From Streptomyces uncialis (lineage in GTDB: Bacteria; Actinomycetota; Actinomycetes; Streptomycetales; Streptomycetaceae), in the NCBI RefSeq assembly GCF_001905345.1, contig NZ_LFBV01000006.1, forward strand, positions 124,001 through 188,000: DNA of 64,000 nt, given 5' to 3'. Under the pieces are notes generated by a model. That model worked only from the letters and a program-made list of their open reading frames with translations. It did not search any database and was not told the origin of the DNA. The position numbers and the translations under genes were made by a program. This document shows, in pieces, positions 36,059 to 43,811 of this stretch. How positions within the stretch are numbered: the first letter of the stretch is position 1; every line of letters starts with the position of its first letter.

Positions 36059-36600
36059 CGGGTGACCTTCCGGGCGAGGGGGCGGGCACGGCGGGCCTCG
36101 TCGTGCGCCTGCTGGAGGCGGTTGACCGCGGGGCCGCGCCAGATGTGGCAGATGGCGAGGGCGAGGGCGTCGGCCGCGTCGGCGGGGCGGGGCGGGGCGT
36201 CGAGCCGCAGCAGCCGGGTGACCATCGCGCCCACCTGCGCCTTGTCGGCCCGGCCGCTGCCGGTGACGGCGGCCTTGACCTCGCTGGGGGTGTGCAGGGC
36301 GACGGGCAGCCCGCGGCGGGCGGCGCAGAGCATCGCGACGGCGCTGGCCTGGGCGGTGCCCATCACCGTGGTGACGTTGTGCTGGCTGAAGACGCGCTCC
36401 ACGGCGACGTACTGCGGGTCGTGCTCGTCCAGCCAGCGCTCGATGCCCCGCTCGATGGCGACGAGCCGCTGCCCCAGCTCGGCGTCGGCGGGCGTCCGCA
36501 CCACTCCGACGCCGATCATGGTGAGCTGCCGCCCCGCGACGCCCTCGACCACCCCGACCCCGCAGCGGGTCAGCCCGGGGTCCACCCCCAGTACACGCAC
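36055..36600 (-). CDS. ruvC: Holliday junction endonuclease RuvC
   Basis: 181 residues. It resolves junctions by symmetric nicking. Catalytic acidic residues are found in MRVLGVDPGLTRCGVGVVEG (first Asp), YVAVERVFSQHN (Glu) and the C-terminal DAADALALAICHIW (Asp pair). It is the first gene of ruvCAB, with four-base coupling to ruvA. The yebC terminator lies upstream, so ruvC probably has its own promoter, but I did not find a convincing -35. Confidence 0.98.
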   Translation of the reverse strand: MRVLGVDPGLTRCGVGVVEGVAGRQLTMIGVGVVRTPADAELGQRLVAIERGIERWLDEHDPQYVAVERVFSQHNVTTVMGTAQASAVAMLCAARRGLPVALHTPSEVKAAVTGSGRADKAQVGAMVTRLLRLDAPPRPADAADALALAICHIWRGPAVNRLQQAHDEARRARPLARKVTR

Positions 36601-36670
36601 CCCGACCGCTCCCTTCGCTCACCTGTTCACGCAGGCTATCGGCTCCCACCGACAATCGGGGCCGACGCAC

Positions 36671-36708
36671 GGACGGGCCGGCGGGGAGGGCTCCCCGGCG
36701 GCCCGTCC
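36671..36708 (-). terminator. yebC terminator
   Basis: An 18-bp stem with one mismatch (36671-36688 with 36691-36708) and a two-base loop, 20 bases past the yebC stop. Confidence 0.75.
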
Positions 36709-36727
36709 CGCGGGTGGGTCCGGCGCG

Positions 36728-37480
36728 TCAGGCGTCGACCTTCTCCATCACGTCGTCGGGGACGTCGAAGTTGGCGAAGACGTTCTGCACGTCGTCGCTG
36801 TCCTCCAGGGCGTCGATCAGCTTGAAGATCTTCCGCGCGCCCTCCTCGTCCAGCTCGACCTGCATGGTCGGGACGAAGTTGGCCTCGGCGGAGTCGTAGT
36901 CGATGCCCGCGTCCTGGAGGGCGGTGCGCACCGCGACCATGTCGGACGCCTCGCTGAGCACCTCGAAGGACTCACCGAGGTCGTTGACCTCCTCGGCGCC
37001 CGCGTCGAGAACGGCTCCGAGCACATCGTCCTCGCTGAGCTCGCCCTTGGGCACCAGGACGACGCCCTTGCGGTGGAACAGGTACGACACCGAGCCCGGG
37101 TCGGCCATGGAGCCGCCGTTGCGGGTCATCGCCACGCGCACGTCCGAGGCGGCGCGGTTGCGGTTGTCGGTGAGGCACTCGATGAGGACCGCGACACCGT
37201 TGGGGCCGTAGCCCTCGTACATGATCGTCTCGTAGTCGGCGCCACCGGCCTCAAGGCCACCACCGCGCTTGATCGCGGAGTCGATGTTCTTGTTGGGCAC
37301 CGACTGCTTCTTGGCCTTCTGCACGGCGTCGTACAGCGTCGGGTTGCCTTCGAGGTCGACACCGCCCATCCGGGCGGCGACCTCGACGTTCTTGATCAGC
37401 TTCGCGAAGAGCTTGCCGCGTTTGGCGTCGATCACGGCCTTCTTGTGCTTCGTCGTGGCCCATTTAGAGTGGCCGGACAT
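36728..37480 (-). CDS. YebC/PmpR family regulatory protein
   Basis: 250 residues, standard length. YebC-family proteins have been described both as DNA-binding regulators and, more recently, as factors relieving ribosome stalling at proline stretches. The conserved N-terminus MSGHSKWATTKHKKAVIDAKRGKLF and the acidic central groove region are unmistakable. It lies between ruvC and pdxT as in most Actinobacteria. A TAGGAT -10-like hexamer is at 37526-37531 on the minus strand. A proline-stalling role would suit a genome coding many polyproline proteins. Confidence 0.96.
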   Translation of the reverse strand: MSGHSKWATTKHKKAVIDAKRGKLFAKLIKNVEVAARMGGVDLEGNPTLYDAVQKAKKQSVPNKNIDSAIKRGGGLEAGGADYETIMYEGYGPNGVAVLIECLTDNRNRAASDVRVAMTRNGGSMADPGSVSYLFHRKGVVLVPKGELSEDDVLGAVLDAGAEEVNDLGESFEVLSEASDMVAVRTALQDAGIDYDSAEANFVPTMQVELDEEGARKIFKLIDALEDSDDVQNVFANFDVPDDVMEKVDA

Positions 37481-37555
37481 CTGCCTGTCTCCTTCGCGTA
37501 ACCCATCTCCGTACGAACGCCAGCGATCCTACAAGGATCGCGCCGCCCGTATCTC

Positions 37556-37592
37556 GCGCACCGGGCGCACCGCGTCGGGTGCCCCGGTGCGC
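37556..37592 (-). terminator. pdxS-pdxT terminator
   Basis: Stem GCGCACCGGG (37556-37565) with CCCGGTGCGC (37583-37592) and a G+C-rich loop, starting three bases past the pdxT stop. Confidence 0.6.
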
Positions 37593-37595
37593 CCG

Positions 37596-38243
37596 TCAGC
37601 GGGTGACGGCGGCCGTCGCCATCGCGACGAAGAGGGCGTGCACCCGGTGATCGCCCGTCAGCTCCGGATGGAACGACGTGGCCAGGACGTTGCCCTGGCG
37701 CACGGCGACGATGTGCCCGCCGTGCTCGGCCAGCACCTCGGCGCCCGCCCCGACGGACTCCACCCAGGGAGCGCGGATGAAGACACCCTCCACGGGCTCC
37801 CCGGGCACGCCCTTGACGGCGACCGCGGCCTCGAACGACTCGTTCTGCCGCCCGAAGGCGTTACGGCGCACGGTCATGTCGATACCGCCGAAGGTCTCCT
37901 GGCCCGAACGCGGGTCGAGGATCCTGCCTGCCAGCATGATCATGCCCGCGCAGGTGCCGTACACGGGCATCCCGTCGCGCACCCGCGCGCGCAGCGGTTC
38001 CATCATCCCGAAGAGGACCGCGAGCTTGGAGATGGTGGTGGACTCGCCGCCCGGGACGACCAGGGCGTCGACCGCGGCCAGTTCCTCCGGACGGCGGACC
38101 GTCCTCGCCGTCACCCCCGCCGCGGCCAGGGCGGTCAGATGCTCCCGTACGTCGCCCTGGAGGGCGAGGACGCCGATGACCGGCGCCCCGGCCCCGGGTG
38201 CCGCTCCCGGGGCCGTCGTGATCGTCGTGGACGGGCTCGTCAT
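37596..38243 (-). CDS. pdxT: Pyridoxal 5'-phosphate synthase glutaminase subunit PdxT
   Basis: 215 residues from the ATG at 38243 (MTSPSTTITTAP). It supplies ammonia from glutamine to PdxS. The class I glutaminase triad is the Cys of VYGTCAGMIMLA and the His/Glu of SFHPELTGD; the family motif VPGGESTTI is present. About 20 N-terminal residues are Thr/Ala/Gly-rich. It follows pdxS by 49 bases in the same operon and ends at a hairpin. Confidence 0.97.
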   Translation of the reverse strand: MTSPSTTITTAPGAAPGAGAPVIGVLALQGDVREHLTALAAAGVTARTVRRPEELAAVDALVVPGGESTTISKLAVLFGMMEPLRARVRDGMPVYGTCAGMIMLAGRILDPRSGQETFGGIDMTVRRNAFGRQNESFEAAVAVKGVPGEPVEGVFIRAPWVESVGAGAEVLAEHGGHIVAVRQGNVLATSFHPELTGDHRVHALFVAMATAAVTR

Positions 38244-38292
38244 GCCCTGCTGACCTGTGCCTCGCTGCTCGGTGGGGACGGGACGGGGACGC

Positions 38293-39210
38293 TCACCAGC
38301 CGCGGTTGGCGTACCGCTCGGACTCGGGCAGCGTGTCGCAGTTGATGCCGACCATGGCCTCGCCCAGATCACGGGAGGCGTCCGCGATGACCTTCGGGTC
38401 GTCGAAGAAGGTGGTCGCGCGGACGATCGCCGCGGCGCGCTTGGCCGGGTCGCCGGACTTGAAGATGCCGGAACCGACGAAGACGCCCTCGGCCCCGAGC
38501 TGACGCATCAGCGCGGCGTCGGCGGGGGTCGCGACCCCACCGGCGGAGAACAGCACCACGGGCAGCTTGCCGAGCTCGGCGACCTCCTTGACCAGCTCGT
38601 AGGGGGCGCGCAGATCCTTGGCGGCGGCGTACAGCTCGTTGTTGTCGTAGCCGCGCAGCCGGGCGATCTCGTTCTTGATCTGCCGCAGATGCCGGACCGC
38701 CTCGACGACGTTGCCGGTGCCGGCCTCGCCCTTGGAGCGGATCATGGCGGCGCCCTCGGCGATCCGGCGCAGCGCCTCGCCCAGGTTGGTCGCACCGCAG
38801 ACGAACGGGGTGGTGAAGGCGAACTTGTCGGAGTGGTTGACCTCGTCGGCGGGGGTCAGCACCTCGGACTCGTCGATGTAGTCGACGCCGAGGGCCTGGA
38901 GCACCTGGGCCTCCACGAAGTGGCCGATCCGGGACTTCGCCATCACGGGGATGGAGACGGCCGCGATGATGCCCTCGATCATGTCCGGGTCGGACATCCG
39001 GGCCACCCCGCCGTCCTTGCGGATGTCGGCGGGGACCCGCTCCAGGGCCATGACGGCGACCGCGCCCGCGTCCTCGGCGATCTTCGCCTGTTCGGGGGTG
39101 ACGACGTCCATGATCACGCCGCCCTTGAGCTGCTCCGCCATACCGCGCTTGACGCGCGCGGTGCCCGTGGCGGGGACGGTCTGGTCGGTGCTGGCAGGGG
39201 TGCTGGACAC
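38293..39210 (-). CDS. pdxS: Pyridoxal 5'-phosphate synthase lyase subunit PdxS
   Basis: 305 residues from the GTG at 39210 (VSSTPASTDQTV), preceded by GAGGTC. It makes PLP from ribose 5-phosphate, glyceraldehyde 3-phosphate and ammonia delivered by PdxT. The (beta/alpha)8 barrel motifs GGVIMDVVTPEQAKIAEDAGAV (split), the catalytic Lys in MAKSRIGHFVEAQ, DYIDESEVLTPAD and the phosphate-binding GGVATPADAALM are intact. It heads pdxS-pdxT. The DXP-independent PLP route is standard in Actinobacteria. Confidence 0.98.
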   Translation of the reverse strand: MSSTPASTDQTVPATGTARVKRGMAEQLKGGVIMDVVTPEQAKIAEDAGAVAVMALERVPADIRKDGGVARMSDPDMIEGIIAAVSIPVMAKSRIGHFVEAQVLQALGVDYIDESEVLTPADEVNHSDKFAFTTPFVCGATNLGEALRRIAEGAAMIRSKGEAGTGNVVEAVRHLRQIKNEIARLRGYDNNELYAAAKDLRAPYELVKEVAELGKLPVVLFSAGGVATPADAALMRQLGAEGVFVGSGIFKSGDPAKRAAAIVRATTFFDDPKVIADASRDLGEAMVGINCDTLPESERYANRGW

Positions 39211-39411
39211 GGGTGACCTCACTCGGTGAAGAAGGTGTGTGCTCCACCGAGGAAACCCTTCCGGTCCGGCGGCCGACAAGGGCCAATGAACAGCCCGTGG
39301 ATCGTTTTCGCCCGCGGCGGGGTCCGGTGGCCCCCGAACGGCGCCCCGGTGGACCGTGCGAGGGGTACCCGGAGTGGCCACGCGTGCCCTGCCGGTCGGC
39401 GTCGGCAGGAC

Positions 39412-39957
39412 CTAGCGGTTGGGGCGGTCGGCGAGGGCGACCGGGGGTTCGTCGTCCATCTCGAAGGCCAGCGGGAACGGAGCGTGGCCGGCCAGCCGGA
39501 ACCAGCGGACCTTGCGGTGCCGGCGCAGGGCGCGGGCCGCGCGGACGGCGTCGTTGTGGAAACGGCGCGCCATGGGGACCCGGCGGACGGCCTGCGCCAG
39601 TTCCTCGGCCGCCTCCTCGCCGCCCGGGACCTCGCGGACCGCCTCCACCTGCTGGGTCTCGCCGAACACGGCCCGCAGGGCCTGGCTCAGTTCGCTCTCC
39701 GCGACCTCGCGCTGGTCCTCCTCCGCCTGGCGGGCGGCGTGCGCGGCCTCGTACAGCACGATCGACGCGGCCGGGTCGAGGACCCCGGAGGTGGCCAGCT
39801 CCTGGGTGACGGAGGCGCGGCGCAGGAGCTGGGCGTCCAGGGCGGCCCGGGCGGCTTCGATACGGGTGTGCAGGCGGTCCAGGCGGCCCGCCGTCCAGCT
39901 GAGGTAGAGGGCGATCGCCACGAGTGCGGTGGCGATCCAGATCAGTGTCGAGGTCAC
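39412..39957 (-). CDS. LemA-like membrane-anchored helical protein
   Basis: 181 residues. One N-terminal membrane segment (about 3-22, STLIWIATALVAIALYLSW) is followed by a long helical region: LDRLHTRIEAARAALDAQLLRRASV resembles the LemA N-terminal helices, and FHNDAVRAARALRRHRKVRW near the C-terminus resembles the LemA yN..v..yN motif zone. The role is unknown. It lies alone between pdxS and a repeat array, leftward. Confidence in the gene is good; the LemA comparison is by eye and needs a profile search. Confidence 0.8.
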   Translation of the reverse strand: MTSTLIWIATALVAIALYLSWTAGRLDRLHTRIEAARAALDAQLLRRASVTQELATSGVLDPAASIVLYEAAHAARQAEEDQREVAESELSQALRAVFGETQQVEAVREVPGGEEAAEELAQAVRRVPMARRFHNDAVRAARALRRHRKVRWFRLAGHAPFPLAFEMDDEPPVALADRPNR

Positions 39958-39989
39958 CCCGCAAGGCTAACCGCCGGTCCGCCACCCGT

Positions 39990-40482
39990 TCCCCCGCCCG
40001 TACCCGAGCGGGTCGCCTTCGCTCGCGCCTCCGGGGTTCCCTGTGCTGGGCGTACTCGTCCCAGTGCGGGTCGTCCGTGGGTGCGCAGTTCCCCGCGCCC
40101 CTGGATGCTGCCCCGATCGGTTGTTCTCCGGGTGCGGGTCGGCCCTCGTCTTTTGCGCAGTTCCCCGCGCCCCTGGATGCTGCCCCATTACGGTCGCTCT
40201 TCGGGTGCGGGTCTGCCCTCGTTTTTGCGCAGTTCCCCGCGCCCCTGAAGGGGCACCCCCTTCCTCGCGCAGTCGCGCAGCTGCGGGAGGGGGTGGGCGG
40301 GAATCTCTGCTCGCAGACTCCGATGCTCTTCAGTCGGGTACGGGTACGTCGTACCGAGCGTGTCGGATCGAGGACGGAGAATCCCGACCGGCACCGACCC
40401 GAAGAACAAGCCGGACGCGCCCCAAAGGGGCGCGGGGAACTGCGCGAAAACGACGAGCGACGGCACAGGGACAAGTACGCCC
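39990..40482. repeat. GCGCAGTTCC-core repeat array A, including the long inverted element
   Basis: Fills most of the gap before pimA. The exact core GCGCAGTTCCCCGCGCCCCT starts at 40083, 40155 and 40227 (72-base period). The first two copies are followed by GGATGCTGCCCC and by related G+C-rich spacers ending CCCTCGT. At 40263-40472 the array runs into the ~210-bp element that recurs inverted at 45632-45842. It contains a perfect CGCGCCCC-AAA-GGGGCGCG hairpin at 40416-40434. The last ~60 bases before pimA (40483-40540) show nothing further. Confidence 0.85.
40263..40472 (+). repeat. Copy 1 of a ~210-bp inverted, MITE-like element
   Basis: By eye close to 90% identical to the reverse complement of 45632-45842. 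Shared blocks include GGCGGGAATCTCTGC, CGCAGACTCCGATGCTCTTC, ACGTCGTACCGAGCG and GACGGAGAATCCCGACCGGC. The outer part begins TCGCGCAGT, and the reverse complement of the AACTGCGCG near the other side gives CGCGCAGTT, so short terminal inverted repeats are possible. No open frame of note. Confidence 0.8.
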
Positions 40483-40540
40483 TGCACAAGAGACCCGGGG
40501 GGGCGTCCACCGGCGAGTACCCGCACCCCCCGGGAAGGGA

Positions 40541-41701
40541 TTATGTTCCGATGCCGAACCGGGCCCGCAGCCCGCTGGCCCGCTCATCCGTCGCGACGGC
40601 CGCCGCCCCCGCGGTCACCGTCTCGTAGACGGACAGGATGTCCGCCCCGACCGTGGACCAGTCGAACCGACGGACATGCTTGCTGCCGTGCCGGCTCAGC
40701 TCGGCCCGCCGCTCCTCGTCCCCGAGCAACCGCACCGCCGCACCCGCCAGCGCCCCCGCGTCCTCGTTCGCGAACAGCTCCCCCGCCGCACCCTGGTCCA
40801 GCACCTGCGCGAACGCGTCGAGGTCGGCGGCGAGCACCGGCGCGCCCGCCGACATGGCCTCGACCAGGATGATCCCGAAGCTCTCGCCGCCGGTGTTGGG
40901 CGCCACGTACAGATCGACGCTGCGCAGCAGCCGTGCCTTGTCCTCGTCGCTGATCATGCCGAGGAACTCGACCCGGGACCGCAGCTCCGCGGGGAGCGGT
41001 GCGAGGGCCTCCTCGGCGTCGCCCCGGCCGGCGACCAGGAGCCGGGTGCCGGGGCGTTCGGCGAGGATGCGGGGCAGGGCCTTCATCAGGACGGGCAGGC
41101 CCTTGCGGGGCTCGTCGATGCGTCCGATGAAGCCGATGGTGCCGCCCTGCCACTCGGGGCGTGGCTCGGCGTGCGCGAAGAAGTCGACGTCGACGCCGTT
41201 GGGGATGACGACGGCGTCGCCGCCGAGGTGCTCGACCAGGGTGCGGCGGGCGTACTCGCTGACCGCGATCCGGGCGCTGATCTTCTCCAGCGCGGCCTGG
41301 AGGATCGAGTACGCGGCGATCATCGCGCGGGACCGCGGGTTGGACGTGTGGAAGGTGGCGACGATCGGCCCCTGGGCGGCCCAGCAGGTCAGCAGGGCGA
41401 GCGAGGGCGCGGCGGGCTCATGGATGTGGATCACGTCGAAGGTGCCGTCGTGCAGCCAGCGGCGGACCCGCGCGGCGGAGAGGAACCCGAAGTTCAGCCG
41501 GGCGACCGAGCCGTTGTACGGGACGGGGACCGCGCGGCCGGCGGAGACGACGTACGGGGGCAGGGGGGTGTCGTCGTCGGAGGGGGCGAGGACGGAGACC
41601 TCGTGGCCGAGCCGGATCAGATGCTCGGCGAGGTCACGGATATGGAACTGGACGCCGCCCGGCACGTCCCAGGAGTACGGGCAGACGATGCCGATCCTCA
41701 T
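40541..41701 (-). CDS. pimA: Phosphatidyl-myo-inositol mannosyltransferase (PimA-type GT4)
   Basis: 386 residues from the ATG at 41701. It transfers the first mannose from GDP-mannose to phosphatidylinositol on the inner membrane face. GT-B fold: N-terminal MRIGIVCPYSWDVPGGVQFHIRDLAEHL, the acceptor-side His in IHIHEPAAPSLALL, central VIPNGVDVDFF, then GFIGRIDEPRKGLPVL, and the donor-binding PNTGGESFGIILVEAMSAG with the conserved EX7E. The start overlaps the acyltransferase stop by four bases. Order pgsA-acyltransferase-pimA is the conserved PIM operon. Streptomyces contains PIMs, so the assignment is strong. Confidence 0.94.
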   Translation of the reverse strand: MRIGIVCPYSWDVPGGVQFHIRDLAEHLIRLGHEVSVLAPSDDDTPLPPYVVSAGRAVPVPYNGSVARLNFGFLSAARVRRWLHDGTFDVIHIHEPAAPSLALLTCWAAQGPIVATFHTSNPRSRAMIAAYSILQAALEKISARIAVSEYARRTLVEHLGGDAVVIPNGVDVDFFAHAEPRPEWQGGTIGFIGRIDEPRKGLPVLMKALPRILAERPGTRLLVAGRGDAEEALAPLPAELRSRVEFLGMISDEDKARLLRSVDLYVAPNTGGESFGIILVEAMSAGAPVLAADLDAFAQVLDQGAAGELFANEDAGALAGAAVRLLGDEERRAELSRHGSKHVRRFDWSTVGADILSVYETVTAGAAAVATDERASGLRARFGIGT

Positions 41702-42618
41702 GCGGTGGCCCCGCTTCGCGGGTGCGCGGGGTCGAGGTCGTCGAGCCACAGCCGTTGCAGCATGTGCCAGTCCTCCGGGTGCTCGGCGATCCCCGACGCG
41801 AAGGCGTCCGCGAGTGCTTGTGTCATGACGAACGTCCTCGCGGCCCGGTCACCTGAGCCGGGCACCTCGACGGGCGGGTGGACCCGGCCCCGCATCACGG
41901 GCGAGGAGTCGTACCAGAGGGTGACGGGGAGCAGCAGCGCGCCGGTCTGCTGGGCGAGCAGCGCGGGTCCGGCGGGCATCCGGGCGGTGGCGCCGAAGAA
42001 CTGGACCTCGACCCCGGACGCGGACAGGTCGCGGTCCGCGACCAGGCACACCAGGCCGCCCGCGCGCAGCCGCCGGGCGAGGGTCCCGAAGGCGGCGCCG
42101 CCTTCGTGCGGGAGGACCTCCATGCCGAGGCTCTCGCGGTAGGCGACGAAGCGGTCGTACAGGGTCTCGGGCTTGAGGCGTTCGGCGACGGTGGTGAACG
42201 GGGTCTTCAGCTCGGTGGTGACCCAGGCCCCGGCGAGGTCCCAGTTGGCGAGGTGGGGCAGCGCCAGGACGACGCCGCGGCCGGTGGCGAGTCCGTCGGT
42301 GAGGTGGTGGAGACCGGCGACGTCGACCCCGGAGCGGATGCGCTGCTCGCTCCACGCGGGCAGCCGGAAGGACTCCATCCAGTAGCGCAGATAGGAGCGC
42401 ATCCCGGCGCGGGACAGTTCGGCGAGCCGTTCGGGTCCCGCGTCCGGGACCACGCGCGCGAGGTTCGCCTCCAGGCGCAGGACGCCCTTGCCGCGGCGTT
42501 TCCAGACGAGGTCCGCGAGGGTGCGGCCGAGCCGGACGGCGACCGGTTCGGGGAGCTTCTTGGCGGTGGCCCAGCCGGCGCCGTACAGGGTGTCCGTGAG
42601 GCGCCCGGCGGTGCTCAT
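41698..42618 (-). CDS. Phosphatidylinositol mannoside acyltransferase (PatA/HtrB-like)
   Basis: 306 residues from the ATG at 42618. It belongs to the LpxL/HtrB lysophospholipid acyltransferase family and is expected to acylate the mannose of PIM at the cytoplasmic membrane. The catalytic HX4D-type motif is ALPHLANWDLAG; further family motifs are GMRSYLRYWMESFRLP, CLVADRDLSASGVEVQFFG and a C-terminal PEDWHMLQRLW. It is coupled at both ends: its ATG overlaps the pgsA stop and its stop overlaps the pimA ATG, four bases each. The mycobacterial orthologue is PatA. Confidence 0.92.
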   Translation of the reverse strand: MSTAGRLTDTLYGAGWATAKKLPEPVAVRLGRTLADLVWKRRGKGVLRLEANLARVVPDAGPERLAELSRAGMRSYLRYWMESFRLPAWSEQRIRSGVDVAGLHHLTDGLATGRGVVLALPHLANWDLAGAWVTTELKTPFTTVAERLKPETLYDRFVAYRESLGMEVLPHEGGAAFGTLARRLRAGGLVCLVADRDLSASGVEVQFFGATARMPAGPALLAQQTGALLLPVTLWYDSSPVMRGRVHPPVEVPGSGDRAARTFVMTQALADAFASGIAEHPEDWHMLQRLWLDDLDPAHPRSGATA

Positions 42619-43301
42619 GAGGCGGCTCCGCTGCCCTGCGGCTTCTGGTCGCCGGGGACCCGGGGCTGCTCGGCGTCGGCCTCGGCGGCCTCCCTGCGGA
42701 CGGTGACGACCCGCTGGACGAGCGTGACGAGGCTGCCCACGGCGACGATCCACAGCGCGATCGGCAGCAGGATCTCGACACCGGGTACGCCGAAGGTGTG
42801 CATCCCGGCGAGACCGGCGGCGACCAGGGACACGACGAGGCGTTCGGCGCGCTCCACGAGGCCGTTCACGGCGACGGGCAGCCCGATCGACTCGCCCCGC
42901 GCCTTGGTGTACGACACCACCTGGCCGCTGGCCAGACAGAAGATCGAGACCGCGCAGAGGATGTTGTTGTCGCCCTGGCCCGCGTACCAGAGGGCGAAGC
43001 CGCCGAAGATGGCGCTGTCGGCGACCCGGTCGAGGGTGGAGTCGAGGAAGGCACCCCAGCGGCTGGAGCGGCCGAGCTGGCGGGCCATGTTCCCGTCGAC
43101 GAGGTCGGAGAAGACAAACAGCGTGATGACGATCGTGCCCCAGAAGAACTCGCCCCGGGGGAAGAAGACCAGCGCGCCCACCACCACTCCGGCGGTTCCG
43201 AGGAGGGTGACCGTGTCAGGGCTCACCCCGCGGCGGATCAGAAACGCGGCGAACGGTGTGAGGACACGCGTGAAGAATGCACGCGCGTACTTGTTCAGCA
43301 T
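42615..43301 (-). CDS. pgsA: Phosphatidylinositol phosphate synthase (CDP-alcohol phosphatidyltransferase)
   Basis: 228 residues from the ATG at 43301 (MLNKYARAFFTRVLTP). It joins CDP-diacylglycerol to inositol 1-phosphate, the actinobacterial route to phosphatidylinositol. The CDP-alcohol signature is complete: DLVDGNMARQLG, then GAFLDSTLDRVAD. About six membrane segments follow and the C-terminus is polar. An ATG at 43358 would fall inside a TACGAT hexamer that looks like a -10, favouring the shorter start. It is first in the pgsA-acyltransferase-pimA operon. Confidence 0.95.
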   Translation of the reverse strand: MLNKYARAFFTRVLTPFAAFLIRRGVSPDTVTLLGTAGVVVGALVFFPRGEFFWGTIVITLFVFSDLVDGNMARQLGRSSRWGAFLDSTLDRVADSAIFGGFALWYAGQGDNNILCAVSIFCLASGQVVSYTKARGESIGLPVAVNGLVERAERLVVSLVAAGLAGMHTFGVPGVEILLPIALWIVAVGSLVTLVQRVVTVRREAAEADAEQPRVPGDQKPQGSGAAS

Positions 43302-43653
43302 GGCCTTCCCGGAGGGTCGGAGGACCGGGTGGCCCTTGCTGGCCCCCGGCTGGCCCATCGTAGCCACGCGCGGGCGGTTGCTCCCCCCGGGCACCGTGTG
43401 CCCCTGTGCGCGTGTACGACGTATGGACGCACCGTGACGGGAGTGAACGTCCGGAGGAACCGCGGGCACGGACCGCGGCGGACCCTTCGTAGGCGACCCC
43501 GCGGGTCCGCGCCCGGCGTACGCCCGGCACGGAACGGTGCCGCGGCAGGTCGCGGACCGGGTACGGGTGCGGGTGCGGTGGGCCGGGGCCGGTCGCGGGC
43601 CGGGTGCGCCGGGTCGTGCGCCGTCCCCCGGGCGGGCGGCCTTCCGCCGACCG
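43302..43653. other. Divergent intergenic region upstream of pgsA
   Basis: About 350 bases without a gene. On the minus strand TACGAT (43357-43362) is a plausible -10 for the PIM operon, with no clear -35. The remainder is G+C-rich and shows no repeat core or hairpin worth naming. Confidence 0.4.
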
Positions 43654-43683
43654 CTGACGGATGACGGTGGCGCCGGATACGCT
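43654..43683 (+). promoter_or_regulatory. Promoter of the 553-residue protein gene
   Basis: CTGACG (43654-43659), an 18-base spacer and TACGCT (43678-43683). The predicted leader of about 120 bases carries a GATCAG...CTGATC inverted repeat (43691-43696 with 43735-43740). Confidence 0.5.
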
Positions 43684-43811
43684 GAGTCCCGATCAGATCG
43701 ACGGTGCGTACCAGTGTGCGATCCGGTCGCAGACCTGATCAACAGGTGTGCGGGACAGGCAAGTCGGGAAGGGCCGCAGAAGCGAAGGCGCGGCGGCGAG
43801 GGGGTTCTGCG

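Noticed and set aside
40083..40246. Regularly spaced 20-base repeats, considered as a CRISPR array
   Set aside because: The spacers are about 52 bases and are themselves related to each other. Repeats occur in both orientations at three loci, and no cas gene is present.
40043..42142. A 699-codon plus-strand open frame from array A through pimA and the acyltransferase gene
   Set aside because: It is the antisense shadow of two genes with conserved motifs and four-base coupling. High G+C content creates long false frames.
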